Source: Tenrec ecaudatus (Eukaryota; Chordata; Mammalia; Afrosoricida; Tenrecidae). From it: 64,000 bases of DNA. Below the pieces are notes generated by a model. The model had not been told where the DNA came from. It searched no databases and saw only the letters and a program-made list of their open reading frames with translations. The stretch's first letter is position 1. Each line of letters begins with the position of its first letter. The stretch spans positions 11,555,001 through 11,619,000 of the forward strand of contig NC_134546.1 in the NCBI RefSeq assembly GCF_050624435.1, written 5' to 3'. Shown in pieces: positions 55,895-64,000 of this stretch. Both the position numbers and the translations under genes were made by a program.

Positions 55895-56019
55895 ACCTGG
55901 ACTGTGAAAAGAGACATTTGTCTGTTGAAGCTATTGGCCTGTGGTGTTTCTGTTATAACAGCGCTAGATAACTGAGACGTGGCCTTATGTGCCCTTCTAT
56001 TCCTAGTTTGAAGGAGTTT
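55895..56019. other. unassigned spacer
   Basis: Starts with the SPIN right TSD. Confidence 0.3.
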
Positions 56020-56192
56020 TGTGGACGTAGTGGACTACTAGTAGTGGACTACTAACCTCAAGGTCAGCAGTTCAAAACCACCAGTCTCTCTGAAGGAGAA
56101 AAATGAGGCTTTCTGCTACCCTGAACTGTCATAGTCTCAGAAACTCATAAGGGCAGTTCGACTCTGTCCTGTAGGGTAGGTATGAGTGTTTT
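56020..56192 (+). mobile_element. AfroSINE
   Basis: 'aacctcaaggtcagcagttc', 'agtctcagaaactcataagg', 'gactctgtcctgtagggtag'. A short 14-base direct duplication ('ctactagtagtgga') at its left. Confidence 0.8.
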
Positions 56193-56280
56193 TATCATGT
56201 CGTGGGAGATATCAGAATAACACTATTTCTGGGGGGAAATACATACACCAATCGATGCGACACAGCTCTCATTCTCAAGA

Positions 56281-56427
56281 AGCCCTAGGGGTGCTATCGC
56301 CTAGGCAGTGACGTTGACTGCAAAGTTGTCTGTTCAAATTCACGTCCGCTCCACCGAAGAAAGATGAGCTTGTCGGTTCCTGCCTGATTTCCAGTCTCAG
56401 AAACCCTGTCTAGAGGTTTCACCCATT
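56281..56427 (+). mobile_element. AfroSINE
   Basis: 'agccctaggggtgctatcgc', 'tccagtctcagaaaccctgt'; tail missing. Confidence 0.75.
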
Positions 56428-56429
56428 TT

Positions 56430-56700
56430 GCACAACCTGGCATGTGCGTGCACACCTGTGTTGTGTGATTCCGTGCAGCTTTATCATGTGTATAGATCCA
56501 TGTAATCACTCCCATGATCAAGGTGCACAGCTATCTTGTCCCCACAAGGATCACTCTTCTCCTTTGTACAGCCTCTCACACCCCTCTCCCTGCCTGTCCC
56601 ACTCTTACCAGATGAGCAGCCATTCATCTGCTCCCCATTTCTATGACGTTGTAATCTTGAGAATGTTATGCAAAGGAAATTATACGATATGTAACATTTT
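56430..56700 (+). repeat. old L1 3' region, left of retrocopy
   Basis: 'gtgtatagatccatgtaatc', 'ctccccatttctatgacgtt', 'gaaattatacgatatgtaac' match L1M-type wording that resumes at 58139 ('aagatttctttctttcac'). Confidence 0.65.
56685..56700. other. target-site duplication, left copy
   Basis: cgatatgtaacatttt, identical to 58123-58138. It brackets the RABEPK retrocopy. Confidence 0.95.
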
Positions 56701-56781
56701 TGGGGGTATAAAACATCTTCATTAACTTTTAACTTTCCATTTCACATTTCTGAAAGAGCTCCTTACAAGTAATGTGTTTTA

Positions 56782-57726
56782 TTAGTCAACTACAGTTACA
56801 ACACAATCATCATAGATTTCTCCTTCTGTGTTCATGCCACCAAACACAAAACAGAGCAGTGTGTCCTCACTTTGCTGTGAGTCATCACCTTGGATGACTT
56901 CTTTGTCCTCAAAATTTTTGTCAGCTTCACAGTTCAGAGGGACTGAATCGAAATCTTTCTCAGAAGCAGACGCCACTGGCCATGGAATAACACACATGGA
57001 ATGGTCCAGTCATCCAGGGGGTAAGAAAGTATCAAATTTAAGCAAGGTCCAATGCTGCTTTTCTATGTGGTATTGGTACATGCTGTCCAGTGCTCCCGTG
57101 GGAGCTATTCCTCCAAAGATGTACACATGCTTCCCCACAACCACAGCTGAATGGGCAGCACAGCCAGCAGGGGCAGCCCCAGTGGGACTCAGCTTCTGCC
57201 ATTTCATATCATTTATATCGATACAGTGGAGATCATCATAGAATTTGTCCCCTGCTAAGCCTCCATGGATGAAGAGCTTTGTCCCTGCTGCCACCATCAC
57301 ATGACCATGCCGAGGGGATGGGGGTTTTCCAAGTGTCTCTGGCTGTGACCAAGTCAGAGTGTCAGGATTCAACACTTGTAAACAGTTGCGATTGCCTGAC
57401 TGGTCGACACCTCCAAACACCCAGATGCTGTCCGGTGTGCAGGAGGGAATGAAGCTGGCATGTTCGTACCGGGGCAAGAGGCCCTCCCAGGTGGCTAACT
57501 CCCACTGATGTGTCCCTAGATCCATGGCGTGCACATCTGAAAAGCTTCTGTTTGGATTTGCTCCTCCAACAATGAAGACCTTCCCTCTCTTAGCATCACC
57601 AACTGGGGGTAAATACGAGCAGCTGGGGCCAACCCGAGCACAAGGGCTGCTTCCAGGAGGCGTCAAAGTGTACCATGTTGCTTTCCTAGGCTTGTCTCCA
57701 GGCTCCAAGACAGGCACCAGCTGCAT
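56782..57726 (-). pseudogene. RABEPK: RABEPK retrocopy coding region
   Basis: Reading starts at ATG 57724-57726 (MQLVPVLEPGDKPRKATWY, matching the family N-terminus apart from the second residues). It runs 238 codons through kelch-type blocks (VFIVGGANPNRSFSDVH, IWVFGGVDQSGNRNCLQVLN, LFIHGGLAGDKFYDDLHCID, VYIFGGIAPTGALDSMYQY). It then meets TGA at 57010-57012 where the family has Arg (LPPG-R-LDHS), a likely CpG transition from CGA. The same frame continues open to TAA at 56782-56784, ending CFVFGGMNTEGEIYDDCVVTVVD. Total 314 codons against 372 in the usual protein. About 50 residues, one kelch unit, are missing in frame after LQVLNP, where the sequence jumps to TLTWSQPETLG. No frameshift was seen. 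One premature stop in an otherwise clean frame suggests a young copy. Translation of the 238-residue piece cannot be ruled out, but nothing supports it. Confidence 0.93.
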
Positions 57727-58122
57727 GGTGTCCTATGCCTGATTGGCTTTCTGCTGCTGCTGCTTCTTCAGGCCTCTGAAGAGATTTCGTCGTTTTTCAT
57801 CAGAAAATCCTCGTTGTCTCCCCAGAGGTGAGAAATCTGGGGTCACGCGGCGAGCCTGGGCGTCTCAGCCCCTCGAATGCCATCCTGGGTCCCTCAACGG
57901 GGATCCTGAGGGAAGTCGCAGTCCCTGTCCCAGAGTCGCCCCTCCGGGCCCTGAGGCTGTCCCAAGCCTCGGAGCCCATGGCCGAGGTCGGAAGACCACT
58001 CTTCCCCGACCTCCAGCCGGGTCACTGGGGCTCCAGTATCCGGAGCGCGCCCTGGCGGGTGCTCTCGGGACAGGGTCGTCTCTCCCAGAGGTGACAGCAG
58101 CGCAGGGTGGCCGGCGTTTGAC
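57727..58122 (-). other. GC/CpG-rich 5' UTR of the RABEPK retrocopy
   Basis: About 395 bp, rich in CpG ('gtcacgcggcgagcctgggc', 'gtatccggagcgcgccctgg'), unlike its AT-leaning surroundings. It ends exactly at the right target duplication. Most likely the transcribed first-exon sequence of the source gene. Confidence 0.75.
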
Positions 58123-58138
58123 CGATATGTAACATTTT
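58123..58138. other. target-site duplication, right copy
   Basis: cgatatgtaacatttt, followed by 'aa', giving TT|AAAA on the minus strand. Confidence 0.95.
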
Positions 58139-58170
58139 AAGATTTCTTTCTTTCACTTTCTTCTTTCCTT

Positions 58171-58372
58171 GAGCCCTGGTGGTGTACTGGTTACACATTA
58201 GGCTGCAATCCTCAAAGTTAGCAGTTCAAAACCACCAGCTTCCCCAAGAGCAAAAGACAGGGCTTCTACTCCCATTAACAATTATAGTCTCAGAAACTGT
58301 AGTTAGACCCTGTCCTCTAGGGTCATTATGAGTTGGCATTGACTTGATGGCAGTGAGTTTGAGTTTTTTTGT
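58171..58372 (+). mobile_element. AfroSINE, full length
   Basis: The cleanest copy: head 'gagccctggtggtgtactgg', 'ttagcagttcaaaaccacca', 'tagtctcagaaactgtagtt', tail 'tgacttgatggcagtgagtt' and T-run. Confidence 0.95.
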
Positions 58373-58870
58373 TTTGCTTTGGTTTTTACTCAATAGTATT
58401 CCCTTGAAATCCAACTGAGTTGTTGTGTATATTAATAGTTTGTTCCTTTTGATTACTACATAGCATTCATTATATGGTAAAACCCACCAGTTCCTCTGTG
58501 CAGAAAGATGAGCCTGTCCATTCCCCAAAAGATTTAAATTCTCCAAAACCCAGTGGAGCAGTTTTGTTTTGTCCTACAGTGACTATGAGTTGGAATTGAT
58601 TAGACAGGAGTGGATGGCAGTGAGTGTAGGGTATGGATAACCACAGGGCAACTCTTCATTCATTGAAGGGCATTTGAGTGTCTCCATCTAGTGGCCATTA
58701 TGAATAACATTGTTGGGTATGCTTTCCAGGCTGATTACATCATTACACATCCAGACCAGCAATATATGGGAGCTTCATATATTCGTACATTCTGTTTGCT
58801 AGAATTTGATGTTAGCACCATTTAAAAATGTTGAGTCAGTCAAATGGGTATGTACAGGGGTTCTTTGGGG
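58373..58870 (+). repeat. old L1 3' region, right part, with SINE inside
   Basis: 'gttccttttgattactacat', 'aaccacagggcaactcttca', 'ggccattatgaataacattg' and 'gtatgctttccaggctgatt' continue the L1 of 56430-56700. Confidence 0.65.
58477..58632 (+). mobile_element. AfroSINE, head missing
   Basis: 'aacccaccagttcctctgtg' to 'agttggaattgattagacag'; sits within the L1. Confidence 0.75.
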
Positions 58871-58893
58871 TTTTAATTTTAAGTTATCTAATG

Positions 58894-59459
58894 CAGCAGT
58901 ACTCAACCTGTGGGCCATGACCCTTTGGGGGTCAAATGACCCTTTCACTGGGGTCGCCTAAGACAATTGGAAAACATATATTTCCCATGGTCTTAGGAAC
59001 CAAGACACCGCTCCTCTATCCGTCCCCAGGAGGGTCTGCCCACATGCAGAAATGCTGATCTGGTGAGAAAGTAGCTGTCTTAACCTTCACACTGACGCTG
59101 GCTTTTTATGCATACTATCGCAAAATGTAGCTATGTAGTTTGCTGCTGTTAGTTTAAGACTATTATTACCCATGCTACAACATGCTTCAACACAAAATTT
59201 CATCTATTTGTAATTAGAAATAAATAGGTCACAATATAGAATTACATATTGTTTTTGTGATTCATCTCTGTGCTTTAAGTATGTTCAATTTATAACAATG
59301 AAAATACATCCTGCATATCAGATATTTACATGACGATTTATAACAGTAGCAAAATTACAGCGATGTAGTAACAACAAAAATGATTTTATGGTTGGGGGTC
59401 GCCGCCACATGAGGCACTGTATTTAAGGGTTACAGGATGAGGAAGGTTAGGAACCACTG
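58894..59459. mobile_element. SPIN (hAT), long internal-deletion form
   Basis: CAGCAGTACTCAACCTGTGG to the inverse of CAGTGGTTCCTAACCTTCC; 566 bp. Flanked by atctaatg (58886-58893) and atctagtg (59460-59467), 7 of 8 identical, with the TCTA core that SPIN prefers. Internal phrases 'agacaccgctcctctatccg', 'tacatattgtttttgtgatt' and 'aatacatcctgcatatcaga' belong to the longer SPIN form. No transposase frame. Confidence 0.92.
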
Positions 59460-59469
59460 ATCTAGTGGC

Positions 59470-59672
59470 TAATGAAAAGAACCTTGGTCGTGATGTTAGG
59501 TAAGCACCGAACTGCTAACTACCAAGTTGTTAGTTCAAACCTAACTGGTGCTCTAGGGAGAAAAATGAGGCTGTCTGCTCCTATACAGATTTACAAAGTC
59601 TCACAAACCACATACAGGGTTGCTGTGAGTTGGAGACGATTCCATAGCAGTGGGTTTGGTCTTGGTTTTCAT
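59470..59672 (+). mobile_element. AfroSINE
   Basis: 'gtgatgttaggtaagcaccg', 'ttagttcaaacctaactggt', 'cagggttgctgtgagttgga', 'cagtgggtttggtcttggtt'. Confidence 0.85.
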
Positions 59673-59687
59673 AATGGCATAAACCAT

Positions 59688-59870
59688 TTACTCTCAATTA
59701 CTAACCTCAAGGTTAATGGTTCCAGCCCACTCAGCAGTGTGGCAGAAGGAAGCTCTGCTGATCGACCTCTGCAAAATCAGAGTCCAGAAAAATCCTCGGG
59801 AGCTTATCACTCGGCGACCAACGGGGTCTTCTTGAATCAGAATCCACTTCATGAGGAGCGGTTTGGTATG
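59688..59870 (+). mobile_element. AfroSINE-like, variant middle
   Basis: 'ttactaacctcaaggttaat' head-side, then 'tgctgatcgacctctgcaaa', 'aatcagagtccagaaaaatc' instead of the usual middle, and tail 'gaatcagaatccacttcatg'. A distinct subfamily. Confidence 0.6.
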
Positions 59871-60059
59871 GAGTTTCCCTGCTGTTGGTTTTTGTTGGTA
59901 ACAGCTGATGGTGCTGAGCCCTTTTTTATATGTTTCCAAGGTGTTGTTTTGTTCTTAATGATTTCTGAGGAACCACCAAGATGGAGAGCACATGACTCCT
60001 GGGAACTGGGAATGAGGAACCCAGGATGAAAGAGCAGGGATGATCGGAGACTTGACAGC
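59871..60059. other. unassigned spacer
   Basis: Nothing recognised. Confidence 0.3.
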
Positions 60060-60442
60060 GATGAAACACACAACTTTCCTCTAGTTCTTTAATGCTTCCT
60101 CCCCCCACTATCATGACCCCAAGTCTACCTTACAAATCCAGCTAGACCAGAGCATGTACATGGGTATAGATAAGAGCTTGCAACACAGGGAATCCAGGAC
60201 AGATAATGGGAGTAGCCATACCAGGAGGATAAGGGGAAAGGGGGGAGAAAAGGGGAACCTATCACAATTATCTACATATAACCCCCTCCCAGGGGAGTGG
60301 ACAACAGAAAACTGGGTAAAGGGAGACAGTGGCCGGTGTAAGATATGAAAAAAATTATAATGTATAAATGAGGGAGGGGGGGGATGAGCTGATACCAAGG
60401 ACTCAAGTAGAAAGAAAATGCTTTGAATATGGTGATAGCAAC
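60060..60442 (+). mobile_element. family D retroposon, left part
   Basis: 'gaaacacacaactttcctct', 'atccagctagaccagagcat', 'gggaatccaggacagataat', 'tacatataaccccctcccag', 'gagctgataccaaggactca'. Interrupted by an LTR and resumed at 60972. Confidence 0.75.
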
Positions 60443-60966
60443 TGAGATAGTTCAGGTTTATTGTACCAACCTGGCCGAAAAACACATGTGGGATTAATTG
60501 AAGGGTGGAGAGAAAAATGGCTCAGTGAGCCTCACCTTTCTGGTTCTCAGGTCACTTGCTTTCTGATGGTCAAACCAGGGTGCAGCTGCCTTAGCCAGTT
60601 CCCTGCTTCACCTGGCAAGGCTCACTTCCTGTAAGACATCCCTGAGGAGAAGCCACATGGACCTACCCTGATGCAGCCCTGGGTTCTAGAGCAGCCGCGT
60701 GGAGACCCCTGCCAGCGCTGAGATGCTTACATGCTCACTGATTTAACTTTCCTTCTTCAGTCGGCATCATTGTGAGCGTTTTTTGATATTGAGGAGGACT
60801 TTGTAGTTTGATGTCAGACACATGGGTTAATGTTGGATTTATGGGCTTGGACAGCACTGGGGTTGGGAAGTTTTTTTAATGTATACTTACCCTTTATATA
60901 AAGCTCTCCCTTATATACATATGAGTTTCTGTGGATTTGTTTCTCTGGTCTACCTAGACTAACACA
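60443..60966 (+). mobile_element. solo LTR, ERVL-like, perfect 5-bp TSD
   Basis: From TGAGATAGTTCAGGTTTATT to CTACCTAGACTAACACA, flanked by GCAAC on both sides (60438-60442 and 60967-60971). Same subfamily as the minus copy at 22877. The host retroposon reads straight through when it is removed. Confidence 0.85.
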
Positions 60967-60971
60967 GCAAC

Positions 60972-61075
60972 ATATGTACAAATGTGCTTGACACAATGGA
61001 TGGATGGATGGATGGATGGATTGTGATAAGAGCTGTAAGAGCCCCAATAAAATTATATTTTTAAAGAAAAAGAAA
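60972..61075 (+). mobile_element. family D retroposon, right part
   Basis: 'acaaatgtgcttgacacaat', a (GGAT)n run at 60996-61020, 'gagccccaataaaattatat' and A-tail. Confidence 0.75.
60996..61020. repeat. (GGAT)n microsatellite
   Basis: About six units inside the retroposon; the homologous place at 63486-63500 has three, so it is expanding. Confidence 0.9.
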
Positions 61076-61109
61076 TAAACTGAAGAAACCCCTTTTTATG
61101 GCAGGAATT

Positions 61110-61290
61110 CAGATGTTGATTCAGAAAGACTTGGGTTTGAATCTTACTTTTCTACTTGCCAGATGTGAGACCCTGGGGCAGGGACCTTTCTGAATCTCAT
61201 TTCTCTGTGAAAGATAAATACGATTGCACCCATCCCGTGGGATAATTGTGTGAATTTCATTAAATTAGGTGAAATCTTATAAGGTTTTCG
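61110..61290 (+). repeat. MIR
   Basis: 'gaaagacttgggtttgaatc', 'gagaccctggggcagggacc', 'aatctcatttctctgtgaaa', 'gggataattgtgtgaatttc'. Confidence 0.7.
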
Positions 61291-61669
61291 TATACATAGT
61301 GTGTGGTAGGAAAGAATTTCTCAATACATACTAGTAGCTATATGTTTCTTTGTACTCTGCATGGGACTTTCTGTATTCTGTAATAGTTCATTTAATTAGG
61401 TCATTGGCTCCTCTTAGATTCCAACAAATGATCTAATGTCTATTTTCAGGAAGAGTGTCATGCTAGAACATGCTTAACCACCTCATCCCATACTTTCTAA
61501 ATGAGCGATAGATTACACCTTGAAGTTGCACAATGCCAATGCTAGCAAAGCCCTAGTAGATGCATATAAATGCTTTATAAGTAGCTATGGTACTTATAAT
61601 GCTCAACAGAGCATTTTCTACATTAATGTGATTATCAGACCACATCACTGATGTAAAGTATCCATACCC
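61291..61669. other. repeat-free segment
   Basis: About 380 bp of single-copy-looking sequence; no gene. Confidence 0.35.
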
Positions 61670-62415
61670 TGTGGGATAGAGAGAATTCTCCCAAGTTGTC
61701 TCCCCCAAATATATGCCAAACCCGAGATGCTGTTTGCTACACATGGTAAAAGACTGTACATTAGGAGGTCAACAAAAGTAGGTCAGAGGTTATTCTCCTT
61801 AACGGTATCTAGAGCAAGCAGACTGTATAGTCTGACTCACCCAAAGTAGGGCCCACTCCTTTCTGATATTGTTCCCTTGAAGGAGAGCCCGAAGACAAGC
61901 CCGGACCACTCCAGGATGACTAAGGTTAGGCTACTATATTAAGTCTAGGGTCCACCCATCTTGCCATATATGTACCCCTAATCCCTCCCTGTACTACTGC
62001 ATGTACACCTCTAGGTCATCCCCCTCCTATTGTATTGCCTGTGTTACAACCCCTTCCTATGACATAAATCAAGAGTTTGGATGCCCCCAAAGATATATAA
62101 GCTTTGGTTAGACATAAAGCCTCCTGAGAGCTCTCTCCTGCCCTCTCGTCTCTCCACATGTACCACCAAGAGGCGTTGAGGTGAGCATGCTACCATGAAA
62201 TGTGTCTGACTTCTTTATGTTACTCTCTCTCCTATCTCTCTATGACTTACTATAATCTCTTTTTTACTATTTTCTTTATAGTATTTTCTATACTATACTA
62301 TTTTTACTATATATATTTATACTATTTCTTTCTAGTATTTTCTTTATATTTTCTTAACTGTACAATTGCACCTACCGAACCCGCAATTAGTTGTGGGTGG
62401 TTGGCTTCCCCCACA
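61670..62415 (+). mobile_element. solo ERV LTR, class II-like
   Basis: From TGTGGGATAGAGAGAATTCT to TGGCTTCCCCCACA, flanked by ataccc (61664-61669) and atactc (62416-62421), a 6-bp duplication with one mismatch. TATA box 'tatataa' at 62094-62100. Matches the LTR at 435-1678 along its length ('gtctcccccaaatatatgcc', 'ctaccatgaaatgtgtctga'). A TA/CT-rich expansion lies at 62215-62360. Confidence 0.75.
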
Positions 62416-62518
62416 ATACTCCATAACAGTGGTCAAAAACTAAAAGTAATAATTTACTCATAAGAACATTCAAACAGGTTTAAACGGATGTATCTGATCC
62501 CATGGTAATTTTTCATAT

Positions 62519-63950
62519 TGTGGTAGTTACATAATTTTGTGCCAAGTTTCTATATAATAGTATGATGGGGAGATAGATCTATGTGCACATATTCAAAGGT
62601 TTAGGATGGTCACAGATGGACATTGGGTCTCCACTCAAGTACTCCCTCAATGCAAGAACACTTTGTTCTATTAAACTGGCATTCCTTCCCGACACAAAAG
62701 CTGAAGACAAAGCGGGTGCACAAGCAAATGTGGTGAACAAAGCTGATGGTGTCCGGCTATCAAAAGATATAGCATCTGGGGTCTTAAAGGCTTAAAAATA
62801 AACAAGCAGCCATTTAGTTGAGAAGCAACAAAACCCACATGGAAGAAGCACACCAGCCTGTGTGATCACAATGTGTCGAAGGGATAAGGTATCAGGCATT
62901 AAAAAAAACAAAAAAATCATATCATTGAGAATGAGGGGCAGTGTGGAGTGGGGACCCAAAGCCCATCTGTAGGCAACTGGACATCCCCTTACAGAAGGGT
63001 CTCAGGGAGGAGACGAGCCAGTCAGGGTGCAGGGTAGCAACAATGAAACATACAACTTTTCTCTAGTTCTTAAATCTTCCTCCCTCCCAACCCCCACCCC
63101 ATCATGATCCCAATTCTACCTTACAAATACGGCTAGACCAGAGAATGTGCTCAGTACAGATAGGAACTGAAAGCACAGGGAATCCAGGACAGATGATCCC
63201 TTCAGGACCAGTGGTGAGAGTGGAGATACCGGGAAGGTGGGGTAGAAAGGGGGAATTGATTACAAGGATCTACATATAACCTCCTCCCTGGGGGACAGAC
63301 AACAGAAAAGTGGGTGAAGGGAGACATCAGACAGTGTAAGATATGACAAGATAATAATTTAGAAATTATCAAGGATTCATGAGGGAGGGGGGAAAATGAG
63401 GAGCTGATGCCAGGGGCTTAAGTGGAGAGCAAATGTTTTGAGAATGATGAGGACAATAAATGTACAAATGTGCTTGACACAACGGGTGGATGGATGGATT
63501 GTGACAAGAGTTGTATGAGCCCCCAGTAAAATTATTATTTTTTTAAGTGTGTGGGTGGAATCCAGCCTGCCAATCAGACTGTGGCCTGATGGCGACTCCT
63601 TGTGGACATGGTCTTCTGAGGAGGGTCCTGGGAAACTTCCTCGCTCTCTCTGCCTTCCACTTCCTGAGGAAGAACCATACTGAGACCTGCGGGAGCCCTG
63701 TGATGAAGCCACCACCATTAGACCCATGCAACCCTGCACCCACGGGCCTGTGATCTTCCTGCATTCTGCATCATGGTGTGTGGCTGCATGAGTCTGAAGA
63801 GGAATTTGTGGATTATTATTGACTTATGGACTTGATCTGGACTGGGCTGGGATGTTTGCTTCACACATAATTACTTCTTGCTGTACAGCTCTCTCTTACA
63901 CATAAATGAGTGTCAATGGCTATGTTTTTCTAGTCAACCGGCCTAACACG
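62519..63950 (+). mobile_element. ERVL-like LTR split by a family D retroposon
   Basis: Left part 62519-62547 (TGTGGTAGTTACATAATTTT), right part from about 63545 ('gtgtgggtggaatccagcct') to 63950. Flanks CATAT (62514-62518) and CATGT (63951-63955). The last base of the element is changed from A to G. Without the insert the LTR is about 435 bp, matching 45839-46292 and 49975-50441. Confidence 0.75.
62548..63544 (+). mobile_element. family D retroposon inside LTR
   Basis: 'gtactccctcaatgcaagaa', 'gatatagcatctggggtctt', 'cccaaagcccatctgtaggc', 'gaggagacgagccagtcagg', 'aggagctgatgccaggggct' and the end 'gagcccccagtaaaattatt' plus A/T tail. One copy of the unit that is duplicated at 40413-40905. 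The short flank AAGT repeats at both ends. Confidence 0.75.
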
Positions 63951-64000
63951 CATGTCAAGATGAAATCTCAATCAGATATCCGAAAGTTACCTGCTTTGCA

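Larger units (their letters stand above)
56701..58122 (-). pseudogene. RABEPK: RABEPK processed pseudogene (full retrocopy)
   Basis: RABEPK (p40) is a kelch-repeat Rab9 effector that acts in endosome-to-Golgi transport. The insert is intronless and contains, on the minus strand, a GC-rich 5' UTR (57727-58122), the coding region (56782-57726) and a short 3' UTR (56701-56781). It is bounded by a perfect 16-bp duplication. The minus strand at the left site reads TT|AAAATG, the L1 endonuclease preference, so L1 machinery probably inserted it. The poly(A) tail is nearly absent: only five A remain at the junction, counting four in the duplication. An AATAAA overlaps the stop codon; the more 3' signal expected for this end has decayed to 'ttaatgaa'. 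The insertion splits an old L1. Confidence 0.95.

Noticed and set aside
56828-57241. 137-codon plus-strand open frame
   Set aside because: Exact antisense shadow of the RABEPK retrocopy.
57743-58132. 129-codon plus-strand open frame
   Set aside because: Antisense of the GC-rich 5' UTR of the retrocopy; stops are rare for compositional reasons.
59472-60029. 185-codon open frame, second longest in the window
   Set aside because: It runs through two AfroSINE copies; the protein is SINE translation with no domain.
60996-61020. Short GGAT array considered as a CRISPR-like or satellite repeat
   Set aside because: Four-base units without spacers, inside a retroposon; a microsatellite.
1-64000. 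CRISPR arrays, operons, tRNA or rRNA genes
   Set aside because: No direct repeats with regular spacers, no ribosome-binding-site-led gene rows, and no cloverleaf or rRNA core motif seen; SINE heads were not counted as tRNA genes.

Overview
The window looks like mammalian, intergenic or intronic DNA from an afrotherian, most likely a tenrec (Echinops telfairi or a relative). Two signals together support this. AfroSINE copies (head near 'gagccctggtgg', tail near 'gtcgctatgagtcgg') occur dozens of times on both strands, and afrotherian RTE/BovB-like LINE pieces share the same tail. There are also four copies of SPIN, a horizontally transferred hAT transposon known from tenrec but, among afrotherians, not from elephant or hyrax. 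The species call is an inference from repeat content; no alignment could be run. No bacterial, organellar or viral organisation is present.

I found no intact protein-coding gene. The one clear gene-derived feature is a processed pseudogene of RABEPK (Rab9 effector with kelch repeats) on the minus strand at 56701-58122. It has a perfect 16-bp target-site duplication, an L1-type TT|AAAA insertion site, one in-frame stop and an in-frame gap of about 50 codons that looks like a skipped exon. All other long open frames are antisense to, or chimeric across, repeats.

Layout. 1-2835: an L1 3' region split by an internally deleted class II-like ERV whose LTR carries a TA-flanked mariner-type MITE (three-level nest). 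3010-10970: SINEs, RTE tails, L1 tails, and a repeat-poor AT-rich stretch at 8721-9660. 10980-13085: one RTE in pieces, interrupted by an L1 tail and a SPIN MITE. 13140-26500: L1 tails, AfroSINEs, a second RTE 5' half (19975-21056) and a perfect solo LTR (22877-23397). 27000-32340: older mammalian layer with MIR, MER2/Tigger, L1 ORF2 pieces, an MLT1 LTR and two different mariner-like transposase relics. 32600-43350: RTE, AfroSINE and L1 copies, including a 1.18-kb retroposon with a perfect 17-bp TSD and an internal tandem duplication. 43600-50450: RTE reverse-transcriptase relic, antisense L1 with SPIN inside, two solo LTRs and L1 ORF2 3' ends. 50480-55900: AfroSINEs, MIRs, a candidate LTR, an unresolved GC-rich block, back-to-back RTE tails and SPIN. 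56430-59870: an old L1 split by the RABEPK retrocopy and SINEs, then the longest SPIN copy. 60000-63950: two retroposon copies and three LTRs nested in each other.

The elements connect mechanistically. AfroSINE borrows the RTE tail, the RABEPK copy carries L1 insertion hallmarks, and nesting gives relative ages: SPIN lies inside RTE and L1 tails, and the mariner MITE lies inside an ERV LTR. SINE, MIR and LINE borders are read by eye and may be off by 5-30 bp; borders with a stated TSD are exact.
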